Positions 38,401 to 52,652 of a stretch of DNA of 64,000 nucleotides are shown here, piece after piece. Made by a program: the position numbers and the translations under genes. Source of the stretch: Icerya purchasi (Eukaryota > Arthropoda > Insecta > Hemiptera > Monophlebidae); the NCBI GenBank assembly GCA_039619475.1, contig CM077115.1, forward strand, positions 43,224,685 through 43,288,684. Direction: 5' to 3'. Within the stretch, counting starts at the first letter, position 1. Each line of letters starts with the position of its first letter. The notes under the pieces are model-generated. The model saw only the letters and a program-made list of their open reading frames with translations, ran no database searches and was not told where the DNA came from.

Positions 38401-41400
38401 GGTTTGATGTTTTGTTTATTATAGTGTCGGTTGTTGTTTGTTTTCTGTGTATATTGTATTGTAATTTATTGGTAGTTTTATTTATTATGATGTCTAAGAA
38501 GTTAATTTTATTGTTTATCTCTTTTTCCATAGTGTATTGTATGTTTTCATGTATTTTATTTAAATCATTTAAAATGTTATTTTCAGTGTTATTGTTGTTT
38601 TCATCAAAAATAACTAAAGTATCATCTACATATCTGATATATGTTTTTATATTATATTTTTTAATTAAATTTTCAATATATCTTTCTTCGAGATGTTGTA
38701 GAAATATTTCACTTAAAATACCTGATAAGGGGGATCCCATACCTAAACCACTATTTTGGGTATATGTAATATTATTGAATTTGAAATAATTTTGTTCAAT
38801 GAGTATTTTTATTAAATTGATTAATTGGTTATTATATATATTATTATTTGAAACATTTATTGATTTTTTGATTATTTCTATTGTCTCATTAATTGGTATG
38901 TTAGTGTATAAATTGGTTATATCGTAAGAGATTATTTTAGTTTTATTGTTTATAGGTATGTTTTGTAATTTATCAAAGACATTTTGTCTATTTCTGATTA
39001 TATATTTATCATTTAAAGATATATTTTGTTTTAATATATTGGATATGTATTTGGCTAATTTATATCCAGGGGCAGTTGTGTAATTTACTAAAGGTCTAAT
39101 TGGTATATTTGGTTTATGTATTTTTAATAGTGGGTTGAGAGTTGGTGCTTTGGGGTTCATATTTATAAAGAATTTGGCGATATTGTTATTTATTAGTAAA
39201 TTTGATTCTTTTATTATTTTTCTTATTTTAGCCTGATATTTGTTTGTGGGATCGATTTTTGTCGTATTTATGTTATTTTCTTTTATAAAATTATCAGTTT
39301 TTTGAATAAGTTCATTTTTATTTATTATAATTATACTATTTCCTTTATCAGCTTTAGCGGTAACAGCATTTTCTTGGTTTAATTTATTATTTATATTTTT
39401 GATGGTTTTTTGTATTTTTAAATGGTCTGTGTTTGTTTTGTTTTTCTTTATAATGTTTAAAATTGCGTGTGTTGCTTCGGCTCTTGTAATAGTTTGTTCA
39501 TTTGTTGGTAATTTTTGTATTGCATTTTCAGTTTCTATTATTAAATTTTCATATTGTTTTTTATGTGATGTGTTTAAATTATATTTATAACCTAAATTTA
39601 AAACGTTGACTTCATCATTTGTAAATTTTATGGTAGTTAAGTTTACAGTTCTTGGATAAAAATCAAATTTATTATTAATTGTAGGTTTAGGTATTTGTTG
39701 TTTTGCTAAAGTATTTAATTTTTTATTTATTATTTGTTGTTTTTGGTATATAATGGGTTTAATTTTGTCATTAATTTTTTCAAAATATAAATTTAGAATT
39801 TCATAGTTTATATTATTAACTAATTGTAAATGTATTTTTAAGAGTTGTATATTGATTTTATTCTTTTTGTTATATAGGTAATTTATTTCATTTTTGATCC
39901 AAAATATTTCAGCTTGTTTTTTGGTTTTTATTGCTACCGGAGATTTGTTTTTTATTTTTATTGTTGCATATTTTGGTATTATATTCATTTGTAGGCATTT
40001 TTTATTGAAGTAGATGTTATTAATAGTTTTTTTCAATTTTAATGTTAAGTAATAATATTTTTGGATATGTATTGCTATATCAGCAGAATTCATTAAAGAA
40101 TATTTTATCATCCTGTTTGTTAGTAACTATAGTATAAAAAATAAATGCTAAAATAACAAACTAATACGTAAGTAACAAAATTAATATAAGAATATCAAAC
40201 TTGTTATCTTAGGAACGTTTTCGGGCATAACCCATCTTCAGCTAAAATAATCGAACTAAATTAAAAACATAGTGTAACAGTGAACACAATTTAAAACTTC
40301 ACTTTGAAGCTAAAATAAAATAAAATTAAAAATAAATTAAAATGAAAATAACATGAAACATAGCACACATGTGAACCGAACTACAGTCTAACACATATTG
40401 AAACTAAAAATTAAATCACAAGTTTAAAACGGTAATTAATGTGAAATAAAAACAAGAAATAAAATTGAAATAAAAAATTAAAATAAAAAATGAATGATAA
40501 ACATATTTGGAGATTAGATAAGAAATAAATAATAGAACCTGTCTAAGAAGGGCTAGTTTAAAATTTTTTATTAAGGTATTATATTAAAGAGTGGGTTTTG
40601 ATTGTGTGGAGTTTGGTCATTTAATATATTGTTTTTGTGTTTATTTATGTAATAGTTTTCAGCTATGTTCATTAGGTTTCCTTTATTGTATGTGGCTAAT
40701 ACTGTAACTGTTTTTTCTAGTGAATCAGGTGTATGTTTATTTTTTATTAAGTGTTCTGCATATGTGGATTTTTCCGTTTCGTTATTTGTAAATGATTTAA
40801 TGTGTTCTAGGTATCTATATTTTATTTTCCTACCAGTTTGACCGATGTATGCCTTTTCACAATTATTACAGTTTATTTTGTATATACCACTATTTTCAAA
40901 TATATTATTATTTTCTTTATTCATAGTAATTATTTTGTTTTTTAGGGTATTGTTTGTTTTATAAGCTATTTGTAATCCTAGTTTTTTAAATATATTACTT
41001 AATTTGTATATATTTTTATTTATGAAAGTGAATGTTATAAATTTGTTTTTGTCTTTGTTAATATCGTTATTTTTTGGTTTATATTTTAATTTTAATTTTA
41101 TTTTTTGTATTAATTTTTCTATTATGTGTTCAGTGTAACCATTATTTATTGCAATTGTTTTTAATATTTTTATTTCATTTTGTTTTTTGTTTTGATTCAT
41201 GGGGGTGTTTAGTAATCTATTTATGGCGTGTATGAAGTATGCGTGTTTATGTTGATTTGGATGGTTTGATGTTTTGTTTATTATAGTGTCGGTTGTTGTT
41301 TGTTTTCTGTGTATATTGTATTGTAATTTATTGGTAGTTTTATTTATTATGATGTCTAAGAAGTTAATTTTATTGTTTATCTCTTTTTCCATAGTGTATT

Positions 41401-44400
41401 GTATGTTTTCATGTATTTTATTTAAATCATTTAAAATGTTATTTTCAGTGTTATTGTTGTTTTCATCAAAAATAACTAAAGTATCATCTACATATCTGAT
41501 ATATGTTTTTATATTATATTTTTTAATTAAATTTTCAATATATCTTTCTTCGAGATGTTGTAGAAATATTTCACTTAAAATACCTGATAAGGGGGATCCC
41601 ATACCTAAACCACTATTTTGGGTATATGTAATATTATTGAATTTGAAATAATTTTGTTCAATGAGTATTTTTATTAAATTGATTAATTGGTTATTATATA
41701 TATTATTATTTGAAACATTTATTGATTTTTTGATTATTTCTATTGTCTCATTAATTGGTATGTTAGTGTATAAATTGGTTATATCGTAAGAGATTATTTT
41801 AGTTTTATTGTTTATAGGTATGTTTTGTAATTTATCAAAGACATTTTGTCTATTTCTGATTATATATTTATCATTTAAAGATATATTTTGTTTTAATATA
41901 TTGGATATGTATTTGGCTAATTTATATCCAGGGGCAGTTGTGTAATTTACTAAAGGTCTAATTGGTATATTTGGTTTATGTATTTTTAATAGTGGGTTGA
42001 GAGTTGGTGCTTTGGGGTTCATATTTATAAAGAATTTGGCGATATTGTTATTTATTAGTAAATTTGATTCTTTTATTATTTTTCTTATTTTAGCCTGATA
42101 TTTGTTTGTGGGATCGATTTTTGTCGTATTTATGTTATTTTCTTTTATAAAATTATCAGTTTTTTGAATAAGTTCATTTTTATTTATTATAATTATACTA
42201 TTTCCTTTATCAGCTTTAGCGGTAACAGCATTTTCTTGGTTTAATTTATTATTTATATTTTTGATGGTTTTTTGTATTTTTAAATGGTCTGTGTTTGTTT
42301 TGTTTTTCTTTATAATGTTTAAAATTGCGTGTGTTGCTTCGGCTCTTGTAATAGTTTGTTCATTTGTTGGTAATTTTTGTATTGCATTTTCAGTTTCTAT
42401 TATTAAATTTTCATATTGTTTTTTATGTGATGTGTTTAAATTATATTTATAACCTAAATTTAAAACGTTGACTTCATCATTTGTAAATTTTATGGTAGTT
42501 AAGTTTACAGTTCTTGGATAAAAATCAAATTTATTATTAATTGTAGGTTTAGGTATTTGTTGTTTTGCTAAAGTATTTAATTTTTTATTTATTATTTGTT
42601 GTTTTTGGTATATAATGGGTTTAATTTTGTCATTAATTTTTTCAAAATATAAATTTAGAATTTCATAGTTTATATTATTAACTAATTGTAAATGTATTTT
42701 TAAGAGTTGTATATTGATTTTATTCTTTTTGTTATATAGGTAATTTATTTCATTTTTGATCCAAAATATTTCAGCTTGTTTTTTGGTTTTTATTGCTACC
42801 GGAGATTTGTTTTTTATTTTTATTGTTGCATATTTTGGTATTATATTCATTTGTAGGCATTTTTTATTGAAGTAGATGTTATTAATAGTTTTTTTCAATT
42901 TTAATGTTAAGTAATAATATTTTTGGATATGTATTGCTATATCAGCAGAATTCATTAAAGAATATTTTATCATCCTGTTTGTTAGTAACTATAGTATAAA
43001 AAATAAATGCTAAAATAACAAACTAATACGTAAGTAACAAAATTAATATAAGAATATCAAACTTGTTATCTTAGGAACGTTTTCGGGCATAACCCATCTT
43101 CAGCTAAAATAATCGAACTAAATTAAAAACATAGTGTAACAGTGAACACAATTTAAAACTTCACTTTGAAGCTAAAATAAAATAAAATTAAAAATAAATT
43201 AAAATGAAAATAACATGAAACATAGCACACATGTGAACCGAACTACAGTCTAACACATATTGAAACTAAAAATTAAATCACAAGTTTAAAACGGTAATTA
43301 ATGTGAAATAAAAACAAGAAATAAAATTGAAATAAAAAATTAAAATAAAAAATGAATGATAAACATATTTGGAGATTAGATAAGAAATAAATAATAGAAC
43401 CTGTCTAAGAAGGGCTAGTTTAAAATTTTTTATTAAGGTATTATATTAAAGAGTGGGTTTTGATTGTGTGGAGTTTGGTCATTTAATATATTGTTTTTGT
43501 GTTTATTTATGTAATAGTTTTCAGCTATGTTCATTAGGTTTCCTTTATTGTATGTGGCTAATACTGTAACTGTTTTTTCTAGTGAATCAGGTGTATGTTT
43601 ATTTTTTATTAAGTGTTCTGCATATGTGGATTTTTCCGTTTCGTTATTTGTAAATGATTTAATGTGTTCTAGGTATCTATATTTTATTTTCCTACCAGTT
43701 TGACCGATGTATGCCTTTTCACAATTATTACAGTTTATTTTGTATATACCACTATTTTCAAATATATTATTATTTTCTTTATTCATAGTAATTATTTTGT
43801 TTTTTAGGGTATTGTTTGTTTTATAAGCTATTTGTAATCCTAGTTTTTTAAATATATTACTTAATTTGTATATATTTTTATTTATGAAAGTGAATGTTAT
43901 AAATTTGTTTTTGTCTTTGTTAATATCGTTATTTTTTGGTTTATATTTTAATTTTAATTTTATTTTTTGTATTAATTTTTCTATTATGTGTTCAGTGTAA
44001 CCATTATTTATTGCAATTGTTTTTAATATTTTTATTTCATTTTGTTTTTTGTTTTGATTCATGGGGGTGTTTAGTAATCTATTTATGGCGTGTATGAAGT
44101 ATGCGTGTTTATGTTGATTTGGATGGTTTGATGTTTTGTTTATTATAGTGTCGGTTGTTGTTTGTTTTCTGTGTATATTGTATTGTAATTTATTGGTAGT
44201 TTTATTTATTATGATGTCTAAGAAGTTAATTTTATTGTTTATCTCTTTTTCCATAGTGTATTGTATGTTTTTATGTATTTTATTTAAATCATTTAAAATG
44301 TTATTTTCAGTGTTATTGTTGTTTTCATCAAAAATAACTAAAGTATCATCTACATATCTGATATATGTTTTTATATTATATTTTTTAATTAAATTTTCAA

Positions 44401-47400
44401 TATATCTTTCTTCGAGATGTTGTAGAAATATTTCACTTAAAATACCTGATAAGGGGGATCCCATACCTAAACCACTATTTTGGGTATATGTAATATTATT
44501 GAATTTGAAATAATTTTGTTCAATGAGTATTTTTATTAAATTGATTAATTGGTTATTATATATATTATTATTTGAAACATTTATTGATTTTTTGATTATT
44601 TCTATTGTCTCATTAATTGGTATGTTAGTGTATAAATTGGTTATATCGTAAGAGATTATTTTAGTTTTATTGTTTATAGGTATGTTTTGTAATTTATCAA
44701 AGACATTTTGTCTATTTCTGATTGTATATTTATCATTTAAAGATATATTTTGTTTTAATATATTGGATATGTATTTGGCTAATTTATATCCAGGGGCAGT
44801 TGTGTAATTTACTAAAGGTCTAATTGGTATATTTGGTTTATGTATTTTTAATAGTGGGTTGAGAGTTGGTGCTTTGGGGTTCATATTTATAAAGAATTTG
44901 GCGATATTGTTATTTATTAGTAAATTTGATTCTTTTATTATTTTTCTTATTTTAGCCTGATATTTGTTTGTGGGATCGATTTTTGTCGTATTTATGTTAT
45001 TTTCTTTTATAAAATTATCAGTTTTTTGAATAAGTTCATTTTTATTTATTATAATTATACTATTTCCTTTATCAGCTTTAGCGGTAACAGCATTTTCTTG
45101 GTTTAATTTATTATTTATATTTTTGATGGTTTTTTGTATTTTTAAATGGTCTGTGTTTGTTTTGTTTTTCTTTATAATGTTTAAAATTGCGTGTGTTGCT
45201 TCGGCTCTTGTAATAGTTTGTTCATTTGTTGGTAATTTTTGTATTGCATTTTCAGTTTCTATTATTAAATTTTCATATTGTTTTTTATGTGATGTGTTTA
45301 AATTATATTTATAACCTAAATTTAAAACGTTGACTTCATCATTTGTAAATTTTATGGTAGTTAAGTTTACAGTTCTTGGATAAAAATCAAATTTATTATT
45401 AATTGTAGGTTTAGGTATTTGTTGTTTTGCTAAAGTATTTAATTTTTTATTTATTATTTGTTGTTTTTGGTATATAATGGGTTTAATTTTGTCATTAATT
45501 TTTTCAAAATATAAATTTAGAATTTCATAGTTTATATTATTAACTAATTGTAAATGTATTTTTAAGAGTTGTATATTGATTTTATTCTTTTTGTTATATA
45601 GGTAATTTATTTCATTTTTGATCCAAAATATTTCAGCTTGTTTTTTGGTTTTTATTGCTACCGGAGATTTGTTTTTTATTTTTATTGTTGCATATTTTGG
45701 TATTATATTCATTTGTAGGCATTTTTTATTGAAGTAGATGTTATTAATAGTTTTTTTCAATTTTAATGTTAAGTAATAATATTTTTGGATATGTATTGCT
45801 ATATCAGCAGAATTCATTAAAGAATATTTTATCATCCTGTTTGTTAGTAACTATAGTATAAAAAATAAATGCTAAAATAACAAACTAATACGTAAGTAAC
45901 AAAATTAATATAAGAATATCAAACTTGTTATCTTAGGAACGTTTTCGGGCATAACCCATCTTCAGCTAAAATAATCGAACTAAATTAAAAACATAGTGTA
46001 ACAGTGAACACAATTTAAAACTTCACTTTGAAGCTAAAATAAAATAAAATTAAAAATAAATTAAAATGAAAATAACATGAAACATAGCACACATGTGAAC
46101 CGAACTACAGTCTAACACATATTGAAACTAAAAATTAAATCACAAGTTTAAAACGGTAATTAATGTGAAATAAAAACAAGAAATAAAATTGAAATAAAAA
46201 ATTAAAATAAAAAATGAATGATAAACATATTTGGAGATTAGATAAGAAATAAATAATAGAACCTGTCTAAGAAGGGCTAGTTTAAAATTTTTTATTAAGG
46301 TATTATATTAAAGAGTGGGTTTTGATTGTGTGGAGTTTGGTCATTTAATATATTGTTTTTGTGTTTATTTATGTAATAGTTTTCAGCTATGTTCATTAGG
46401 TTTCCTTTATTGTATGTGGCTAATACTGTAACTGTTTTTTCTAGTGAATCAGGTGTATGTTTATTTTTTATTAAGTGTTCTGCATATGTGGATTTTTCCG
46501 TTTCGTTATTTGTAAATGATTTAATGTGTTCTAGGTATCTATATTTTATTTTCCTACCAGTTTGACCGATGTATGCCTTTTCACAATTATTACAGTTTAT
46601 TTTGTATATACCACTATTTTCAAATATATTATTATTTTCTTTATTCATAGTAATTATTTTGTTTTTTAGGGTATTGTTTGTTTTATAAGCTATTTGTAAT
46701 CCTAGTTTTTTAAATATATTACTTAATTTGTATATATTTTTATTTATGAAAGTGAATGTTATAAATTTGTTTTTGTCTTTGTTAATATCGTTATTTTTTG
46801 GTTTATATTTTAATTTTAATTTTATTTTTTGTATTAATTTTTCTATTATGTGTTCAGTGTAACCATTATTTATTGCAATTGTTTTTAATATTTTTATTTC
46901 ATTTTGTTTTTTGTTTTGATTCATGGGGGTGTTTAGTAATCTATTTATGGCGTGTATGAAGTATGCGTGTTTATGTTGATTTGGATGGTTTGATGTTTTG
47001 TTTATTATAGTGTCGGTTGTTGTTTGTTTTCTGTGTATATTGTATTGTAATTTATTGGTAGTTTTATTTATTATGATGTCTAAGAAGTTAATTTTATTGT
47101 TTATCTCTTTTTCCATAGTGTATTGTATGTTTTTATGTATTTTATTTAAATCATTTAAAATGTTATTTTCAGTGTTATTGTTGTTTTCATCAAAAATAAC
47201 TAAAGTATCATCTACATATCTGATATATGTTTTTATATTATATTTTTTAATTAAATTTTCAATATATCTTTCTTCGAGATGTTGTAGAAATATTTCACTT
47301 AAAATACCTGATAAGGGGGATCCCATACCTAAACCACTATTTTGGGTATATGTAATATTATTGAATTTGAAATAATTTTGTTCAATGAGTATTTTTATTA

Positions 47401-50400
47401 AATTGATTAATTGGTTATTATATATATTATTATTTGAAACATTTATTGATTTTTTGATTATTTCTATTGTCTCATTAATTGGTATGTTAGTGTATAAATT
47501 GGTTATATCGTAAGAGATTATTTTAGTTTTATTGTTTATAGGTATGTTTTGTAATTTATCAAAGACATTTTGTCTATTTCTGATTGTATATTTATCATTT
47601 AAAGATATATTTTGTTTTAATATATTGGATATGTATTTGGCTAATTTATATCCAGGGGCAGTTGTGTAATTTACTAAAGGTCTAATTGGTATATTTGGTT
47701 TATGTATTTTTAATAGTGGGTTGAGAGTTGGTGCTTTGGGGTTCATATTTATAAAGAATTTGGCGATATTGTTATTTATTAGTAAATTTGATTCTTTTAT
47801 TATTTTTCTTATTTTAGCCTGATATTTGTTTGTGGGATCGATTTTTGTCGTATTTATGTTATTTTCTTTTATAAAATTATCAGTTTTTTGAATAAGTTCA
47901 TTTTTATTTATTATAATTATACTATTTCCTTTATCAGCTTTAGCGGTAACAGCATTTTCTTGGTTTAATTTATTATTTATATTTTTGATGGTTTTTTGTA
48001 TTTTTAAATGGTCTGTGTTTGTTTTGTTTTTCTTTATAATGTTTAAAATTGCGTGTGTTGCTTCGGCTCTTGTAATAGTTTGTTCATTTGTTGGTAATTT
48101 TTGTATTGCATTTTCAGTTTCTATTATTAAATTTTCATATTGTTTTTTATGTGATGTGTTTAAATTATATTTATAACCTAAATTTAAAACGTTGACTTCA
48201 TCATTTGTAAATTTTATGGTAGTTAAGTTTACAGTTCTTGGATAAAAATCAAATTTATTATTAATTGTAGGTTTAGGTATTTGTTGTTTTGCTAAAGTAT
48301 TTAATTTTTTATTTATTATTTGTTGTTTTTGGTATATAATGGGTTTAATTTTGTCATTAATTTTTTCAAAATATAAATTTAGAATTTCATAGTTTATATT
48401 ATTAACTAATTGTAAATGTATTTTTAAGAGTTGTATATTGATTTTATTCTTTTTGTTATATAGGTAATTTATTTCATTTTTGATCCAAAATATTTCAGCT
48501 TGTTTTTTGGTTTTTATTGCTACCGGAGATTTGTTTTTTATTTTTATTGTTGCATATTTTGGTATTATATTCATTTGTAGGCATTTTTTATTGAAGTAGA
48601 TGTTATTAATAGTTTTTTTCAATTTTAATGTTAAGTAATAATATTTTTGGATATGTATTGCTATATCAGCAGAATTCATTAAAGAATATTTTATCATCCT
48701 GTTTGTTAGTAACTATAGTATAAAAAATAAATGCTAAAATAACAAACTAATACGTAAGTAACAAAATTAATATAAGAATATCAAACTTGTTATCTTAGGA
48801 ACGTTTTCGGGCATAACCCATCTTCAGCTAAAATAATCGAACTAAATTAAAAACATAGTGTAACAGTGAACACAATTTAAAACTTCACTTTGAAGCTAAA
48901 ATAAAATAAAATTAAAAATAAATTAAAATGAAAATAACATGAAACATAGCACACATGTGAACCGAACTACAGTCTAACACATATTGAAACTAAAAATTAA
49001 ATCACAAGTTTAAAACGGTAATTAATGTGAAATAAAAACAAGAAATAAAATTGAAATAAAAAATTAAAATAAAAAATGAATGATAAACATATTTGGAGAT
49101 TAGATAAGAAATAAATAATAGAACCTGTCTAAGAAGGGCTAGTTTAAAATTTTTTATTAAGGTATTATATTAAAGAGTGGGTTTTGATTGTGTGGAGTTT
49201 GGTCATTTAATATATTGTTTTTGTGTTTATTTATGTAATAGTTTTCAGCTATGTTCATTAGGTTTCCTTTATTGTATGTGGCTAATACTGTAACTGTTTT
49301 TTCTAGTGAATCAGGTGTATGTTTATTTTTTATTAAGTGTTCTGCATATGTGGATTTTTCCGTTTCGTTATTTGTAAATGATTTAATGTGTTCTAGGTAT
49401 CTATATTTTATTTTCCTACCAGTTTGACCGATGTATGCCTTTTCACAATTATTACAGTTTATTTTGTATATACCACTATTTTCAAATATATTATTATTTT
49501 CTTTATTCATAGTAATTATTTTGTTTTTTAGGGTATTGTTTGTTTTATAAGCTATTTGTAATCCTAGTTTTTTAAATATATTACTTAATTTGTATATATT
49601 TTTATTTATGAAAGTGAATGTTATAAATTTGTTTTTGTCTTTGTTAATATCGTTATTTTTTGGTTTATATTTTAATTTTAATTTTATTTTTTGTATTAAT
49701 TTTTCTATTATGTGTTCAGTGTAACCATTATTTATTGCAATTGTTTTTAATATTTTTATTTCATTTTGTTTTTTGTTTTGATTCATGGGGGTGTTTAGTA
49801 ATCTATTTATGGCGTGTATGAAGTATGCGTGTTTATGTTGATTTGGATGGTTTGATGTTTTGTTTATTATAGTGTCGGTTGTTGTTTGTTTTCTGTGTAT
49901 ATTGTATTGTAATTTATTGGTAGTTTTATTTATTATGATGTCTAAGAAGTTAATTTTATTGTTTATCTCTTTTTCCATAGTGTATTGTATGTTTTTATGT
50001 ATTTTATTTAAATCATTTAAAATGTTATTTTCAGTGTTATTGTTGTTTTCATCAAAAATAACTAAAGTATCATCTACATATCTGATATATGTTTTTATAT
50101 TATATTTTTTAATTAAATTTTCAATATATCTTTCTTCGAGATGTTGTAGAAATATTTCACTTAAAATACCTGATAAGGGGGATCCCATACCTAAACCACT
50201 ATTTTGGGTATATGTAATATTATTGAATTTGAAATAATTTTGTTCAATGAGTATTTTTATTAAATTGATTAATTGGTTATTATATATATTATTATTTGAA
50301 ACATTTATTGATTTTTTGATTATTTCTATTGTCTCATTAATTGGTATGTTAGTGTATAAATTGGTTATATCGTAAGAGATTATTTTAGTTTTATTGTTTA

Positions 50401-52617
50401 TAGGTATGTTTTGTAATTTATCAAAGACATTTTGTCTATTTCTGATTGTATATTTATCATTTAAAGATATATTTTGTTTTAATATATTGGATATGTATTT
50501 GGCTAATTTATATCCAGGGGCAGTTGTGTAATTTACTAAAGGTCTAATTGGTATATTTGGTTTATGTATTTTTAATAGTGGGTTGAGAGTTGGTGCTTTG
50601 GGGTTCATATTTATAAAGAATTTGGCGATATTGTTATTTATTAGTAAATTTGATTCTTTTATTATTTTTCTTATTTTAGCCTGATATTTGTTTGTGGGAT
50701 CGATTTTTGTCGTATTTATGTTATTTTCTTTTATAAAATTATCAGTTTTTTGAATAAGTTCATTTTTATTTATTATAATTATACTATTTCCTTTATCAGC
50801 TTTAGCGGTAACAGCATTTTCTTGGTTTAATTTATTATTTATATTTTTGATAAATTCAATAATATTACATATACCCAAAATAGTGGTTTAGGTATGGGAT
50901 CCCCCTTATCAGGTATTTTAAGTGAAATATTTCTACAACATCTCGAAGAAAGATATATTGAAAATTTAATTAAAAAATATAATATAAAAACATATATCAG
51001 ATATGTAGATGATACTTTAGTTATTTTTGATGAAAACAACAATAACACTGAAAATAACATTTTAAATGATTTAAATAAAATACATAAAAACATACAATAC
51101 ACTATGGAAAAAGAGATAAACAATAAAATTAACTTCTTAGACATCATAATAAATAAAACTACCAATAAATTACAATACAATATACACAGAAAACAAACAA
51201 CAACCGACACTATAATAAACAAAACATCAAACCATCCAAATCAACATAAACACGCATACTTCATACACGCCATAAATAGATTACTAAACACCCCCATGAA
51301 TCAAAACAAAAAACAAAATGAAATAAAAATATTAAAAACAATTGCAATAAATAATGGTTACACTGAACACATAATAGAAAAATTAATACAAAAAATAAAA
51401 TTAAAATTAAAATATAAACCAAAAAATAACGATATTAACAAAGACAAAAACAAATTTATAACATTCACTTTCATAAATAAAAATATATACAAATTAAGTA
51501 ATATATTTAAAAAACTAGGATTACAAATAGCTTATAAAACAAACAATACCCTAAAAAACAAAATAATTACTATGAATAAAGAAAATAATAATATATTTGA
51601 AAATAGTGGTATATACAAAATAAACTGTAATAATTGTGAAAAGGCATACATCGGTCAAACTGGTAGGAAAATAAAATATAGATACCTAGAACACATTAAA
51701 TCATTTACAAATAACGAAACGGAAAAATCCACATATGCAGAACACTTAATAAAAAATAAACATACACCTGATTCACTAGAAAAAACAGTTACAGTATTAG
51801 CCACATACAATAAAGGAAACCTAATGAACATAGCTGAAAACTATTACATAAATAAACACAAAAACAATATATTAAATGACCAAACTCCACACAATCAAAA
51901 CCCACTCTTTAATATAATACCTTAATAAAAAATTTTAAACTAGCCCTTCTTAGACAGGTTCTATTATTTATTTCTTATCTAATCTCCAAATATGTTTATC
52001 ATTCATTTTTTATTTTAATTTTTTATTTCAATTTTATTTCTTGTTTTTATTTCACATTAATTACCGTTTTAAACTTGTGATTTAATTTTTAGTTTCAATA
52101 TGTGTTAGACTGTAGTTCGGTTCACATGTGTGCTATGTTTCATGTTATTTTCATTTTAATTTATTTTTAATTTTATTTTATTTTAGCTTCAAAGTGAAGT
52201 TTTAAATTGTGTTCACTGTTACACTATGTTTTTAATTTAGTTCGATTATTTTAGCTGAAGATGGGTTATGCCCGAAAACGTTCCTAAGATAACAAGTTTG
52301 ATATTCTTATATTAATTTTGTTACTTACGTATTAGTTTGTTATTTTAGCATTTATTTTTTATACTATAGTTACTAACAAACAGGATGATAAAATATTCTT
52401 TAATAAATAACTAAAAAGGTGAGCAACGAATAATATAATCCATAATATGATTCGCTTTGGATGTTATTTTCTCAATGTAAACCGTAAAACATACTTGAAA
52501 TTTAATACTTTACCTAGATCTTTTAGGTTTGTTACAGGATTTAAATTCTCGCCGTTTATTGAATAAATATAAAATACCTACGCAGTTACATTTCTTAATA
52601 CTATCTTCATTATTATC

Positions 52618-52652
<35 letters not shown>

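Larger units (their letters stand above)
34404..52404. mobile_element. Penelope-like element array: 5 full + 1 truncated tandem units, plus inverted copy
   Basis: Minus-strand units of exactly 2862 bp lie head to tail at 34404-37265, 37266-40127, 40128-42989, 42990-45851, 45852-48713 and 48714-50851 (the last 5'-truncated). At 50851/50852 the orientation flips. A 5'-truncated plus-strand copy runs to 52368 and is followed by the first 36 bases of a further unit (52369-52404). A perfect 13-bp duplication flanks the whole. Units are nearly identical with intact ORFs, hence young. Tandem and inverted copies and short end extensions are known for Penelope-like elements; an array this long and intact is striking. 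It lies in CRAT intron 8, mainly antisense to CRAT. Confidence 0.93.

Noticed and set aside
34404..52404. CRISPR-like or satellite array explanation for the tandem repeats
   Set aside because: Units are 2862 bp and encode an intact reverse transcriptase and GIY-YIG nuclease; the array is a mobile element with a target duplication.
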